64,000 bases of DNA. It comes from Branchiostoma floridae. Its lineage: Eukaryota; Chordata; Leptocardii; Amphioxiformes; Branchiostomatidae. The stretch is taken from positions 14,612,603-14,676,602 of the forward strand of contig NC_049992.1 in NCBI RefSeq assembly GCF_000003815.2. The letters run 5' to 3'. Positions 1-10,504 of this stretch are shown here, in pieces (the stretch's first letter is position 1; every line of letters begins with the position of its first letter). The notes beneath the pieces were generated by a model, which was not told where the DNA came from, ran no database searches, and worked only from the letters and a program-made list of their open reading frames with translations. The position numbers and the translations under genes are program-made.

Positions 1-1436
1 AAGTTACAAAGTAATTTTGGGTACTCAAATCACTTTTTATCTTTTGCCCCACGGGTTTTACTATGATACTCAAGTGTTGATAGTAACGCGAATTTTGTTT
101 GAAATTTCGGAAGTCCGATCGTTAGGGGTCGCTTTTTTGCGGTTACCGAAGGGTTCGCTTAGCGGTTAGCGGTTATCCCCCAGGTGAGCCTTCATTCGTA
201 TGTAGAAAAGTTACAAAGTAATTTTGGGTACTCAAATCACTTTTTACCTTTTGCCCACGGGTTTTACTATGATACTCAAGTGTTGAAAGTAACGCACATT
301 TTGATTGAAATTTCGGAAGTCCGATCGTAAGGGGTCGCTTTTTTGCGGTTACTGAAGGGTTCGCTTAGCGGTTAGCGGTTATCCCCCAGGTGAGCCTTCA
401 TTCGTATGTAGAAAAGTTACAAAGTAATTTTGGGTACCCAAATCACTTTTTACCTTTTGCCCACGGGTTTTACTTTGATATTCAAGTGTTGAAAGTAACG
501 CACATTATGTTTGAAATTTCGGAAGTCCGATCGTAAGGGGTCGCTTTTTTGCGGTTACCGAAGGGTTCGCTTAGCGGTTAGCGGTTATCCCCCAGGTGAG
601 CCTTCATTCGTATGTAGAAAAGTTACAAAGTAATTTTGGGTACTCAAATCACTTTTTACCTTTTGCCCACGGGTTTTACTATGATACTCAAGTGTTGAAA
701 GTAACGCACATTTTGTTTGAAATTTCGGAAGTCCGATCGTAAGGGGTCGCTTTTTTGCGGTTACCGAAGGGTTCGCTTAGCGGTTAGCGAGTTATCCCCC
801 AGGTGAGCCTTCATTCGTATGTAGAAAAGTTACAAAGTAATTTTGGGTACTCAAATCACTTTTTACCTTTTGCCCACGGGTTTTACTATGATACTCAAGT
901 GTTGAAAGTAACGCACATTTTGATTGAAATTTCGGAAGTCCGATCTTAAGGGGTCGCTTTTTTGCGGTTACCGAAGGGTTCGCTTAGCGGTTAGCGGTTA
1001 TCCCCCAGGTGAGCCTTCATTCGTATGTAGAAAAGTTACAAATTAATTTTGGGTACCCAAATCACTTTTTACCTTTTGCCCACGGGTTTTACTTTGATAT
1101 TCAAGTGTTAAAAGTAACGCACATTATGTTTGAAATTTCNNNNNNNNNNNNNNNNNNNNNNNNNNNNNNNNNNNNNNNNNNNNNNNNNNNNNNNNNNNNN
1201 NNNNNNNNNNNNNNNNNNNNNNNNNNNNNNNNNNNNNNNNNNNNNNNNNNNNNNNNNNNNNNNNNNNNNNNNNNNNNNNNNNNNNNNNNNNNNNNNNNNN
1301 NNNNNNNCAAGTGTTGAAAGTAACGCACATTTTGATTGAAATTTCGGAAGTCCGATCGTAAGGGGTCGCTTTTTTGCGGTTACCGAAGGGTTCGCTTAGC
1401 GGTTAGCGGTTATCCCCCAGGTGAGCCTTCATTCGT
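1..1436. repeat. 206-bp satellite array, about 7 copies
   Basis: Units begin with AAGTTACAAAG at 1, 208, 414, 620, 827 and 1033, and a seventh would start at 1239. Spacing is 206-207 bp. Each unit carries TTTTGCCCACGGG, GTCCGATCGTAAGGGG and a short GCGGTTAGCGGTTATCCCCC stretch. Copies differ by a few substitutions and single-base indels, so the array is young or homogenised. It ends abruptly near 1436, where the sequence turns unique. The left end is beyond the window. No coding potential is seen; the open frames here contain N. Confidence 0.95.
1140..1307. other. assembly gap (168 N)
   Basis: A run of N lies inside the 206-bp satellite. Bases on either side fall exactly in register: copy 6 starts at 1033, and the sequence resuming at 1308 is at offset 69 of a copy starting at 1239, which is 1033 + 206. 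The gap is therefore sized as if exactly one period were missing. Confidence 0.98.
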
Positions 1437-2074
1437 ATTTTCGGGTTTTACTATGATTTGCGTCTTATATTCACGGATTACTTTGCAATTCGAACCGGAA
1501 CCTTAAGGCCTCATACCGGAATTTTGTTGCCTCATTTACAATAGTGCTTAAATATGCAACTTTAATGGGCGAAAATCCAATAAAGAAATAGCTCTACTGG
1601 AGATGTTTTAATTTCTATTGAAAAAACACTTATCCAGTACTCAATAAAAAAAAAAATTCCCCAAAATCTGACCAGTGGATCGATTTTTATAACATCTATA
1701 ACTGCACATAAATACTATTCAGAAAGTGGGGCTTTCCTTCAGTGACCTGCTGACCACATTACTCAGGACAAACAAACGTACACGTCCGAGAATCGCCCGA
1801 ATGCCGAAACTTTTCCACCCGATCCTGTCAGAAATACACAACCTTTCATCTCAGATCCTTCGATATGACATGGGAGCGATAAAAGGCAATTTATCGTCTA
1901 CATAAACACACGATTTTGGGGCCCCATTTATATTTCGGAGGGAATACTTCTGAGTGCCCACCCGCGGAGTAATACCGGAACGAGGCCTTCAGTGCGGATT
2001 ACAGATATCCGGTCAGATTTGAACTTTGACCCGAAACCTTGACCTTGCGTTTTCCTACGCGCCTGGAGCGTTTC
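1437..2074. other. non-coding, nothing recognised
   Basis: AT-rich unique sequence between the satellite and the TCTG microsatellite element. It has a short poly-A at about 1647-1660. No exon-like frame with splice signals was seen on either strand. Confidence 0.5.
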
Positions 2075-2075
2075 G

Positions 2076-2420
2076 AAGGTAGATATATTTATTACCTTTG
2101 CCAGAATGGCAAGGTTATGTTTTAGGCTTGTACGTCTGTCTGTCTGTCTGTCTGTCTGTCATTCCGTCTGTCTGTGAACAGCATCACTCGAAAAGCGCCT
2201 TTGATTGATCCTGATGATATTTGGTAGGTGGATATAGGGGTCGTAATCCCCATACTACTTCTCTTGCCCTCGCATGTTCTAAGTTTATGACCTTTGTGAT
2301 CTTTTGTCCTGCTCAGACTTTTTTTGTCAATTTAACCCTCCTAAGCTGGTTGTTTGATCTGATCAGTAAAACGTGACCTATTCTGTGCTGCTGCTGCAGA
2401 CTTCCTGATCAATGCGGTTT
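2076..2420 (+). repeat. dispersed element with (TCTG)n microsatellite
   Basis: TTTGCCAGAATGGCAAGGTTATG is followed by a (TCTG)n run at about 2131-2172, then a GAACAGCATCACTCGAAAAG segment and TTTGGTAGGTGGATATAGG. I recognise this arrangement as a widespread microsatellite-carrying repeat in invertebrate genomes. A related but longer fragment without the microsatellite lies at 51052-51290. The right boundary is uncertain. Confidence 0.6.
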
Positions 2421-3411
2421 CCTGTGGTAAGAAAATATGCCACAAACCTGTATTTACTGGACCCACCTACAGGAATCATATATGTGCATCCCGTATATAT
2501 ACGGGTTCATCAGGACAGCCTTGTAGATACCATATCTATACATACATTACTGTATGTACATAGTACATATCATATTGTACATAGTATATATTGAAATATG
2601 TTCGTGTTTTGTTTTAGGGAAATATAGTCTTAACCAGCCACGACAACTCATTAGTGATGAGAGTCCTTGTTTCTTACTTTATGACCAATGGCCATAATCT
2701 GCATGCTCAAATGAGGTGCTTTTAGCCATCTCTCTTAAAGCCAATGCGACTTAGGTCTAGACAATGCAGCGCAATAAAGACCAAGATTCCCCATTATATA
2801 GCGCAAGAGATAAACACCCAAGTACGTCAATGGGGACATCCTATCTCAAGAGGGCTTTATAACGTCATTCACGCCCGAAATCACCCAGCTATTTGATGTA
2901 ATCTATAGATACCTAACTGTCAAAATGATTTGCAGTCATAGAAGGATTTGAAAGGGTTTACAGCTGTGTATTGACATACATCTTCCAGGTCCACAACTTA
3001 AACGAAGTTACAACTAAAAAATGGGAGATCAAATTCCAACCTAATTGCAGCTAGTGCGTCAATATGGAAGTAACAATCTTTCTTTCTACGACACATAATG
3101 TTTGTAAAGGATGTAATGTATCAATGCTATTGGAAAATTCGGGAACAATGTGGCGAGTCATGATGCCACTTCGCTAGAAGACTAAGTGTGTGGCATCCAT
3201 GCGGTGAAGAGGGCTATATGCTGTGATTCCGATTGCAAAAATTAGCATGAGGCACTAGGCATATTAGCGTGAGGCACAAGACTGGAATTCCATAGGATGG
3301 GGCTTGATAAAACAGACTAGGATATCACATTGGATAAAATATGGTTGAATAACACGTAGCATAACAAGTTAAAGCTCAACACATGATTTATGTTTGATGG
3401 AAGCAGGTTTA
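2421..3411. other. non-coding, nothing recognised
   Basis: Unique AT-rich sequence. Short frames such as 2412-2594 have no splice context or domain. No repeat was recognised. Confidence 0.45.
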
Positions 3412-3413
3412 TA

Positions 3414-3806
3414 CACCTTTCTCACGCGGCGGCCATGATAGATCTAAAACGAGTTCAATGTGGCAAACAAAAGGCTGTCAATCATAATTAGCAGTTCGAC
3501 CAATGGTAGCCTGCCAATTAGGAAATCGACCAATAAGTGAATGGCTGCAAATTCGTTAAAAATTTGCATTATTATGTTGTTATTTTGCATCTCTTAAGCG
3601 ACTATGGGGTCAGTCTACACTACTCTAAATTGCTACATCTTTCGGTGCATAACACTTCTTGTAATATTTATAATTCTATCTTATACCATGAAAATTTGTG
3701 TGGTTTGGGGGAAAACTAAATGGGACCTGATTTTAGAAATAAGTTTTGTCTGTTTGCCTCATTGACCTCTTCTTGGATCTATCATGGCCGCCGCGTGAGA
3801 AAGGTG
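3414..3806. mobile_element. TA-flanked TIR element (MITE), 393 bp
   Basis: The termini are inverted repeats. The first 31 bases at the left (CACCTTTCTCACGCGGCGGC at 3414, continuing to GATAGATC) match the reverse complement of the right end perfectly. Similarity then continues, diverging, to about 60 bp inward. Both ends abut TA (3412-3413 and 3807-3808), as expected for a Tc1/mariner-type target duplication. The interior holds no transposase frame, so this is a non-autonomous element. The superfamily is inferred from the TA alone. Confidence 0.85.
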
Positions 3807-4229
3807 TATTGTAACTGCGCACATTGATGCGATGAGAAAATCGTTAGGCTCGACTGTTATGCAGCTGTGGAGTAGAATGGACTGGGGATGATCCTGGTTT
3901 TTGATGCAGAAAAACGTTAGGGGCTCAAGTCGCGCTTTTATGACACGTCACATCAATGATCTAAAACATAACTTTGTCTTTCCTTCACACAGTAACTCGA
4001 AAAAAAAAACCGTCAGATAACCGTAAGATAATCATACTGACTTACTTGATACTTGATAAGGTGTCTTCATCGTTGTGTCAAGTGGTTTGCATCAAGGCAA
4101 CGTCTCTTGTGGACCATCCTGCGCCATTCCATGCAATTCTGGGCCGTCACTTCTACGTCTCTAAGATAATCATACGAACCCAGATTGTAATAGAATGTTA
4201 CAACTTCCGCTGTCTATACGTATACCAAT

Positions 4230-4685
4230 ATGTATATCCAGACGTCTCTACATAATATAAGTATAGATACCGGTAAGCTTAGATTCTACAAAACTTGTAA
4301 ATCTGTTTACGCTAGAGAGAAGTACTTAGAACTAGTTGATTTCGAGCTGCGCTCCGCAATAAGCAAAGTCAGAATTAGCGCTCATCCTCTTGAAGTGGAA
4401 AGAGGGAGATATAAGAGATTACCAGTGTGTGAAAGAATTTGTAAATATTGTACATCTAAAGAAGTGGGAGACGAGACACACTTCATTTCCAAATGTTCAT
4501 TCAACGAAACCGAAAGAATCACTCTGTTTAGAGAAGTCACAAATTATTATCCCAACTTCCCCACATTGACAGACGAACAGAAAGCTACTTTTCTCTTGAA
4601 ATCGCAGAACCCACAAATTCTAGAAAATGTGGGACTTTTCGTCTCCCTCTGCTTCCAAAAAAGAAGTCAAACCCAACCTGTTTAG
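4230..4685 (+). pseudogene. non-LTR retrotransposon ORF2 C-terminus, 5'-truncated
   Basis: The frame encodes a run that I recognise as the C-terminal region after the reverse transcriptase in non-LTR (LINE) elements of marine invertebrates. It has REKYLE, then RISAHPLEVERGRYKR and a CxxC...H...C cluster (ICKYC...DETHFISKC). The zinc-knuckle-like cysteines are intact and the frame runs to a stop at 4683-4685. Recognisable similarity begins near the GKLRFYKTCKS segment (about 4272), so nearly all the reverse transcriptase is missing, as expected for a 5'-truncated insertion. It is a dead fragment, not a host gene. Confidence 0.8.
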
Positions 4686-4813
4686 AAATAGCCAACACTA
4701 GTATTAGATTAGAATATTATTCATGGCTGTCCTTGTCACTATGTGTATACCATGTACATGTACTTGCAATTAGCCCTCGGGCACGAACTTGCAAATAAAC
4801 TTCTTATTATTAT
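4686..4813 (+). mobile_element. LINE 3' UTR and tail
   Basis: Follows the ORF2 fragment directly. It contains GCCCTCGGGCACGAACTTGC and AATAAA, and ends in a short TTATTATTAT simple repeat, the usual 3' tail style of this kind of element. Together with the coding fragment it defines one insertion of about 550 bp in the plus orientation. Confidence 0.75.
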
Positions 4814-6990
4814 ACGTGTTGCTCATCTTCTAAGGTTGTGCCCCTTTGTTAATAATGTCTATGGTTCTATTTTATTAATGAGGTTCAAACGTTGATTCAA
4901 AGAATAAAGCTTCAGCAACTGTTAACATATGGATTGTAGTTTTACATGAATATATTGATACTCTAAAGAGGGCGTATTTTCAACTAAAAATAAACTTGGA
5001 TTATAGCAGTTAGTAGGGATATCATCAGGTTAATTTGACTCTTCAGACAATAACGATGTTACCTGGTTTGGATATGTCTTCTCGTCATTGCAGAGTGGAC
5101 CGTGAAACAGCATCAAGATTGCTTCGCCAAGGGAGTGCATCCTATGGCAAAGACAAGAAAAGCGCCGCCCAACGGTTAAAATTATCATTGCAGGAAAACC
5201 CGCATCCGTCATGGTCAAAACTAACTTGGATGGTATCACATCAAACAGGCTATACAAGATCGATGCACAAAGTCTGGAAGACTGGTATCATTCACCAAGT
5301 TGACTACTACATGTACATCGAACTAGTTTCCCTTCTACAACTACGGTCATGGCTACATGTTTAAAATTAATGATGTCGTCATCCATAAAACTTACCTGCC
5401 GTGGCCTTGCTGACATTGTATTTCCATGTCCCGTGAACAGCAGTACAGAAGAGGTTGGTGCCCATCATAAGCTGTGGTGTTAGAAACTACTGCACGAGTC
5501 CCCCAACAAGACGATGTGTCAGCTCTGGCCCGTGGGTCTACCTGGACAAGCTCAGCCAGTGGTGACCAGAACTGCATGCAAAGAGACAGAATAATCTTTG
5601 TGTACTATTCACAGCGTCACACCTGTCCCCGCGCACCACAGACAGGTGGTCAGTTAACTCAATTTTGGAGGGTAACCAATCAGAGGAGTTATGCATATGT
5701 ACACGTATGCTAATGAGTGCAGGGGTATAAAAGGGAAAGATATTATCACAAAAAAGGCGCACAGTTTGACTTTGGGGAGGAAGATAAAAAGGTGGTTGGC
5801 AGAAACAGGCGAAAATTAAAGTCGGGTCAATTAGGGACAGTAGGAAGGGTATGAGGGTGTTGAGATATAAAGAAGAAGGTATCTTTACCCTAAACACCCA
5901 ACCATCCTCTCTAATTTCTTATGGCTTGGGAAAAGTACTCGCCTCGCTCTCTGCTCAGGGATGGAGACTTTCCGCACTCCTTATCCCTCCATCACCTGTC
6001 TGGGACGCGGGGTATGGGTGTGGTTGTATGAATCTTCCACTATATCAATCTAACCATGGCATAATTATAGTTGACCAGCGTTTGATGTCCAATTAAACTT
6101 AAGGTTAGCAAGGAGGTTGAAAACCTTCTTGAGGTTAGTTATTTACCCTGTTACAAAGAAAACCTTCCTGTGGGTGCGGGTTTACCTGCAATGATGATTT
6201 CAGCCGTTTAACGGCGCTTTTCTTCTTAAGATACACCAGCCTAAAGGATACACAAAACCTTCTTGTTCCTAGATCCTCATTCTTACGACAAAAAGGCTTG
6301 TCCAAACAAAAAATACATCTTTATGTACAAAATTCGTCTTTGAATACAAAAGAAAAGAAAGACATATAAAAGAAATATTCTAATGAATAAAGACGCACTT
6401 ACTCCCTGCAAATCAGAGTTGCTTGGAGTGTATTGACTCTCTCAAGAAAGATGCTAAAAATGCCCGCAAACATCCGGCCAGCACAGTATCACACTGTGTA
6501 CGACTTGAAGGACATGTTGCAATACCAACCAGTGTAGATAGGTGGCGCTGTGAGACCGCCTGTAAAGTCATGTCCAAACTTTTTAATGTTTACACATTTA
6601 TTCCAGCCATGTAACTTTCCTCTTACGCTACTTGTTTGTTCTAATTGTGTTTCATCTACAAATGAAAAGAAGTTACGAATGTGTGCCTTGTATGTCAGGA
6701 AGGTGGAAATCGGGTTCTTGGTCCCTTAGCATAAGGAGATTGATAAAGCTCTTGCTTAGCAAGACAACTTCCCAGCCAGAGAAGGCCAATTGCTTATTAT
6801 GCTCTTTTGTTCTTCAATCAATCACAAACAATACTAAACCAACAGACTGTATACATCAGAACTGCACTGCTTCCCAGTGTTGTGCTTTGTGGCTTGGGTG
6901 GTAAGGGTTTACGATTATGACTTACAATTGTATTTTGGCCCAGGTTCTAATTGTCTACAAGAGTATAAAGGGGTTGCATTTCATTTGCTA
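4814..6990. other. non-coding, nothing recognised
   Basis: About 2.2 kb with many short frames on both strands (for example 5035-5364, 5538-5897, 6423-6614, 6632-6904). None shows a domain, signal peptide plus domain, or convincing splice sites. Nothing supports a gene here. Confidence 0.4.
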
Positions 6991-7033
6991 ATCGACGTGC
7001 AGTCTGATAACAGTTATTAGACTGCACGTCGAT
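6991..7033. repeat. 21-bp inverted repeat hairpin
   Basis: The left arm ATCGACGTGCAGTCTGATAAC (6991-7011) and right arm (7013-7033) are reverse complements with one mismatch and a single-base centre. This is a tight cruciform or hairpin, with no adjacent T-run or gene to make it a terminator. Confidence 0.85.
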
Positions 7034-7430
7034 CATTAAACAGAAGGTCACTAGTCACAAACATGCGACTAATATATATTTTGCACAAAGTAAAGGTGTT
7101 TGTCTTTTGAATCCAGCTTAACTTAGAAATGTACCAGAAATATTTTACATGGCATTGTGTTGTTCTGGTTAGAGTCTGTTGGAGGCTCTGTCTGTTGTGT
7201 TTACTAGTATTGTCAATAATATACTCAACGATCCAATAAAAACATTCTAGCTTTGTGCAAATCACTTTCAAAGTAACATTTTCGTACTTCTAGCTCTGTA
7301 AAGTCAATCAATTCAAATTGTTACAAATGGTATCTGTATTAATATTGTATCACACAATCGATTGACATAAATCAGCTAGAATAGATTACTCTGTGTAAAA
7401 GTATTAGTGAAAGGGCGTTTTACTATCCAC
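7034..7430. other. non-coding, nothing recognised
   Basis: AT-rich unique sequence between the hairpin and the first palindrome array. No exon or repeat was recognised. Confidence 0.4.
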
Positions 7431-7757
7431 AGCCAAATGTCAGTATTAGCGACGGAATGCCCGTGGATTTCACCCCTACATATTGATGAAATCCACAGCC
7501 AACCAAATGTCAATATTAGCGGCAGAATGCCCGTGGATTTCATCACTAAATACAGATGAAGTCCACAACCAAATGTCAGTATTAGCGACAGAATGCCCGA
7601 GGATTTAATCACTACGTACCGATGAAGTCCACAGCCAAATGTCAGTGTTAGCGACGGAATGCCCGTGGATTTCATCACTACATACTGATGAAGTCCACAG
7701 CCAAATGTCAGTATTAGCGGCGGAATGCCCGTGGATTTCATCACTACATACTGATGA
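7431..7757. repeat. tandem array A1, about 66-bp hairpin units
   Basis: Five units of about 66 bp contain CAGCCAAATGTCAGTATTAG, then GCGGAATGCCCGTGGATTTC, then CATCACTACATACTGATGAA. Each unit can fold: GTGGATTTCATCA pairs with TGATGAAGTCCAC (one mismatch) around an 8-base loop CTACATAC. The second unit carries a 4-bp insertion. The same unit reappears in the same orientation at 10505-10880 and, with changes, at 11020-11300. The open frames across it are periodic by-products of the repeat. Confidence 0.9.
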
Positions 7758-7890
7758 AGGAGCTATATCTGAAGACCGTGGATTGATGAATTCCACAGCT
7801 GTGATATTCATCACTTAGATGATGAATTCCACAGCTGTGATATTCATCATATGATGAATTCCACAGCTGTGGAATTCATCAATAGTGCTG
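7758..7890. repeat. palindrome cluster in array A1
   Basis: Three successive copies of a palindrome centred on CACAGCTGTG. The third (7852-7881) is a perfect 30-bp palindrome reading TGATGAATTCCACAG then its complement. The flank GACCGTGGATTGATGAA is the reverse complement of the flank at about 10980-10999 and 11391-11411. This sub-block is therefore inverted relative to the second array although the 66-bp units are not. Confidence 0.9.
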
Positions 7891-8690
7891 TGAGATTCAT
7901 CGATCTACTGATGAATCCAACGCCACTTCCGTCCCTAATACTGGCGATCGGCCGTGAGATTCATCGATCTACTGATGAATCCAACGCCACTTCCGTCCCT
8001 AATACTGACGATCGGCCGTGAGATTCATCGATCTACTGATGAATCCAACGCCACTTCCGTCCCTTATACTGGCGATCGGCCATGGGATTCATCGATCTAC
8101 TGATGAATCCAACGCCACTTCCGTCCCTAATACTGGCGATCGGCCGTGAGATTCATCGATCTACTGATGAATCCAACGCCACTTCCGTCCCTAATACTGG
8201 CGATCGGCCGTGAGATTCATCGATCTACTGATGAATCCAACGCCACTTCCGTCCCTTATACTGGCGATCGGCCGTGAGATTCATCGATCTACTGATGAAT
8301 CCAACGCCACTTCCGTCCCTTATACTGGCGATCGGCCGTGAGATTCATCGATCTACTGATGAATCCAACGCCACTTCCGTCCCTTATACTGACGATCGGC
8401 CGTGAGATTCATCGATCTACTGATGAATCCAACGCCACTTCCGTCCCTAATACTGACGATCGGCCGTGAGATTCATCGTTCTACTGATGAATCCAACGCC
8501 ACTTCCGTCCCTAATACTGGAGATCGATCTACTGATGATCGGCCGTGAGATTCATCGATTTACTGATGAATCCAACGCCACTTCCGTCCCTAATACTGGA
8601 GATCGGCCGTGAGATTCATCGATCTACTGATGAATTCAACGCAACTTCCGTCCCTAATACTGGAGATCGGCCGTGAGATTCATCGATACA
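7891..8690. repeat. tandem array B, 64-bp units, 12 copies
   Basis: Units repeat at exactly 64 bp from 7921 to 8497 (CGCCACTTCCGTCCC marks each), with two more near 8576 and 8639 after a small rearrangement at 8520-8545. Each unit pairs GATTCATC with GATGAATC around GATCTACT and carries GATCGGCCGTGAG. It shares the GATGAAT...ATTCATC theme with array A but the inter-hairpin sequence differs. This unit type is found only here in the window. Confidence 0.95.
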
Positions 8691-9377
8691 GTCTTGGATT
8701 TTACTACTTAGGTTTATGATCTCTATGTCATCAAATTTTTAATTTTTAGCCTCTCCACAGGGATGGATTTAATAGAGGCTTGATGAATTGCATGGCCGGA
8801 ATCATTTCTAAAATTTAAAACTTACATACACATATGAATTTGATGTAGCAGCCATTTAGAAAAGGACAAAGACACGATAGAGTTTCAGTTTCTTTTTTTT
8901 AATAATAATGATAACAATGTTACAACCACAGTGAACCTATTTAAGCTCTTACATGTTTACTCAAAGCATCAACTATCCCTGAAGTATCTTGTAAAAAAAA
9001 TCAATATAACACTTAGATATGTTAGTCTACAGGAGCTACATTACAAAATAAGTTTGTAGAAAGTTATTCTATGTCTCTGGGACACTGTAATTTTAAGTCA
9101 ATATATTGTATGAAGATAAATGCAGGTCTCTTTACAATGGAGGCATGGCATAAAGTTTCATCGGTGAAGTTATCACATCAGAACATAATGAAAAATACAG
9201 CGATACAAAAGTAAACAATCAATACACCTACTTCCAGCACAATTGAAAAATCAATGTACAAAATTACACAATAAATCTAGATCTACTAACACCAAACACA
9301 TTTCATTTAGGTCTGAGGTCTACGAATTCTCGTTTGTTTTGTTTGAGTATTTTTACCATCTTTTCGAGCTGTCTTTT
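8691..9377. other. non-coding segment between array B and the internal ORF
   Basis: AT-rich sequence with a poly-T at 8892-8901. On the reverse strand this is downstream of the 9378-10162 frame and would contain its 3' UTR. No clear polyadenylation signal was located. Confidence 0.4.
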
Positions 9378-10162
9378 CTATATATAATCGGATGGGGTGT
9401 AAGGGACATTCTGTACTCGTGGCCTTTTCTTTCTAGGTGCGCTTGTTTGGGAGGTTCTAGTAGCTGATTGTTTTTTCTGTGACTGGCTGTGGGGAGATCC
9501 TTGTAGACGCGGTCGCCCAGTGGTGGTGGGATGGGTGATGCGGGAGGTCTGCTGTTCTCTCTGTGCGGGCGGTCTGTACAGTAACCGGCGGCAGTCATCA
9601 CGTTGCTGACGGCCCGGCTCGCCCAGGCGTGGTCGCCCGGTGGCGGGTGTGGTCTGCTGTCCTCTCTTCTCGGCAAGCCTGTAGACTGGGCAGCTGCGAT
9701 CCTCGCGAGGTTGACCCGGCTCGCCCAGACGCAGCCGCCCGGCGGTGGGGGTAGTCTGCTGCCCTGTCTGCTCGGCAAGCCTGTAGACTGGGCAGCGGCG
9801 ATCCTCGCGAGGTTGACCCGGCTCGCCCAGACGCAGACGCCCGGCGGTGGGGGTAGTCAGCTGCCCTCTCTGTACGCCAGGGTCGTCGCTTTGGTGACTC
9901 TCGTCATCTTCAGAGACCGAACTTGAACTTTGGTAACTCTCCTCATCTTCCGAGACTGAACTTTGAACACTATCTTCATCTTCAGAGTCTTCGCTGCTAC
10001 CCTCATCTTCTGATCTCTCGCTTTGGCCGCTGTCGCAGTTGCGCTGGTCTTCATGGCTGTCGAGAAGCTTGGGTTGTCCGCCACGGTAAAACGTGTCAGG
10101 GTCAAATCCTGACTCAGCGATGGCGGCCCTTACGACGCATTGTAATTTGAAGTTGAACTCTT
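9378..10162 (-). CDS. candidate terminal exon: acidic/basic repeat protein of unknown function
   Basis: I do not recognise this protein. The frame is open from an acceptor (TTTGCTTTTTCAG, exon starting at 10162) to a stop at 9378-9380, about 261 codons, entered in phase 1. It could also start at an upstream codon near 10226. In order it has: an ordered-looking start (EEFNFKLQCVVRAAIAESGF...); a Ser/Glu/Asp-rich acidic stretch (about residues 50-100); about three copies of a 34-residue, 102-bp unit containing RLRLGEPGQPRED and CPVYRLAE; and a basic tail with KKRPR ending in PYTPSDYI. The repeat keeps frame, and its strand-symmetric GC-rich composition also opens frames on the plus strand, so being open is weak evidence. 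It lies between the two palindrome arrays and may be encoded by the same element. No upstream exon was found. Confidence 0.45.
9560..9880. repeat. 102-bp tandem duplication inside the acidic/basic ORF
   Basis: CTCGCGAGG recurs at 9702 and 9804, exactly 102 bp apart, with a third more diverged unit at the left. The period is a multiple of three, so the reverse-strand frame is preserved. It is GC-rich compared with the AT-rich surroundings. Confidence 0.85.
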
Positions 10163-10504
10163 CTGAAAAAGCAAACATTGTAAAGAATGGTTTAGGAGTA
10201 TTTACATACAAAGGCAAGGGACACACAGAGCTGAGGCCCGTACAATAGCAAACAAAAAATACCTAAGTGAGTAAAAAATTCAACGGCAATTTCGTCAATC
10301 TTTGTGCGGTGATAAGCAATGTGTTGGTCAAATTTCAAAAAGGTACAGTAGGCCGAAGTATTACTAAAAGTATTTTGGCGAGAGTAGAGCCCTCCAAGGA
10401 TTTAATCAATGACCATCGAACAAAAACCTGTAAAGATATCTATGTTTGTCAGAATCCCTAACACTAAACATGATTTTTAAAAAATGCCATATTACGCTTA
10501 CTAG
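10163..10504. other. spacer between internal ORF and second array
   Basis: AT-rich sequence upstream, in the reverse sense, of the putative exon. It should contain a donor and first exon if the acceptor at 10163-10164 is used, but none is convincing. Confidence 0.4.

Noticed and set aside
1009..1339. Frames running through N
   Set aside because: Artefacts of the assembly gap.
5538..5897. 119-residue reverse frame with hydrophobic start
   Set aside because: No recognised domain, no promoter or splice support, low-complexity hydrophobic composition.
7376..7744. Reverse frames with MKSTGIP...LTFGCGLH repeats (also 10501-10875 and 10918-11286, and plus frames at 10572-11465)
   Set aside because: They are translations of the 66-bp hairpin units; open in several frames on both strands because the period is a multiple of three.
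7891..8690. CRISPR array
   Set aside because: Units are 64 bp and repeated throughout, with no unique spacers, and the genome is eukaryotic.
9603..9926. Plus-strand 107-residue frame opposite the acidic/basic protein
   Set aside because: A GC-rich in-frame 102-bp repeat opens frames on both strands; the reverse frame has an acceptor and a more structured composition.
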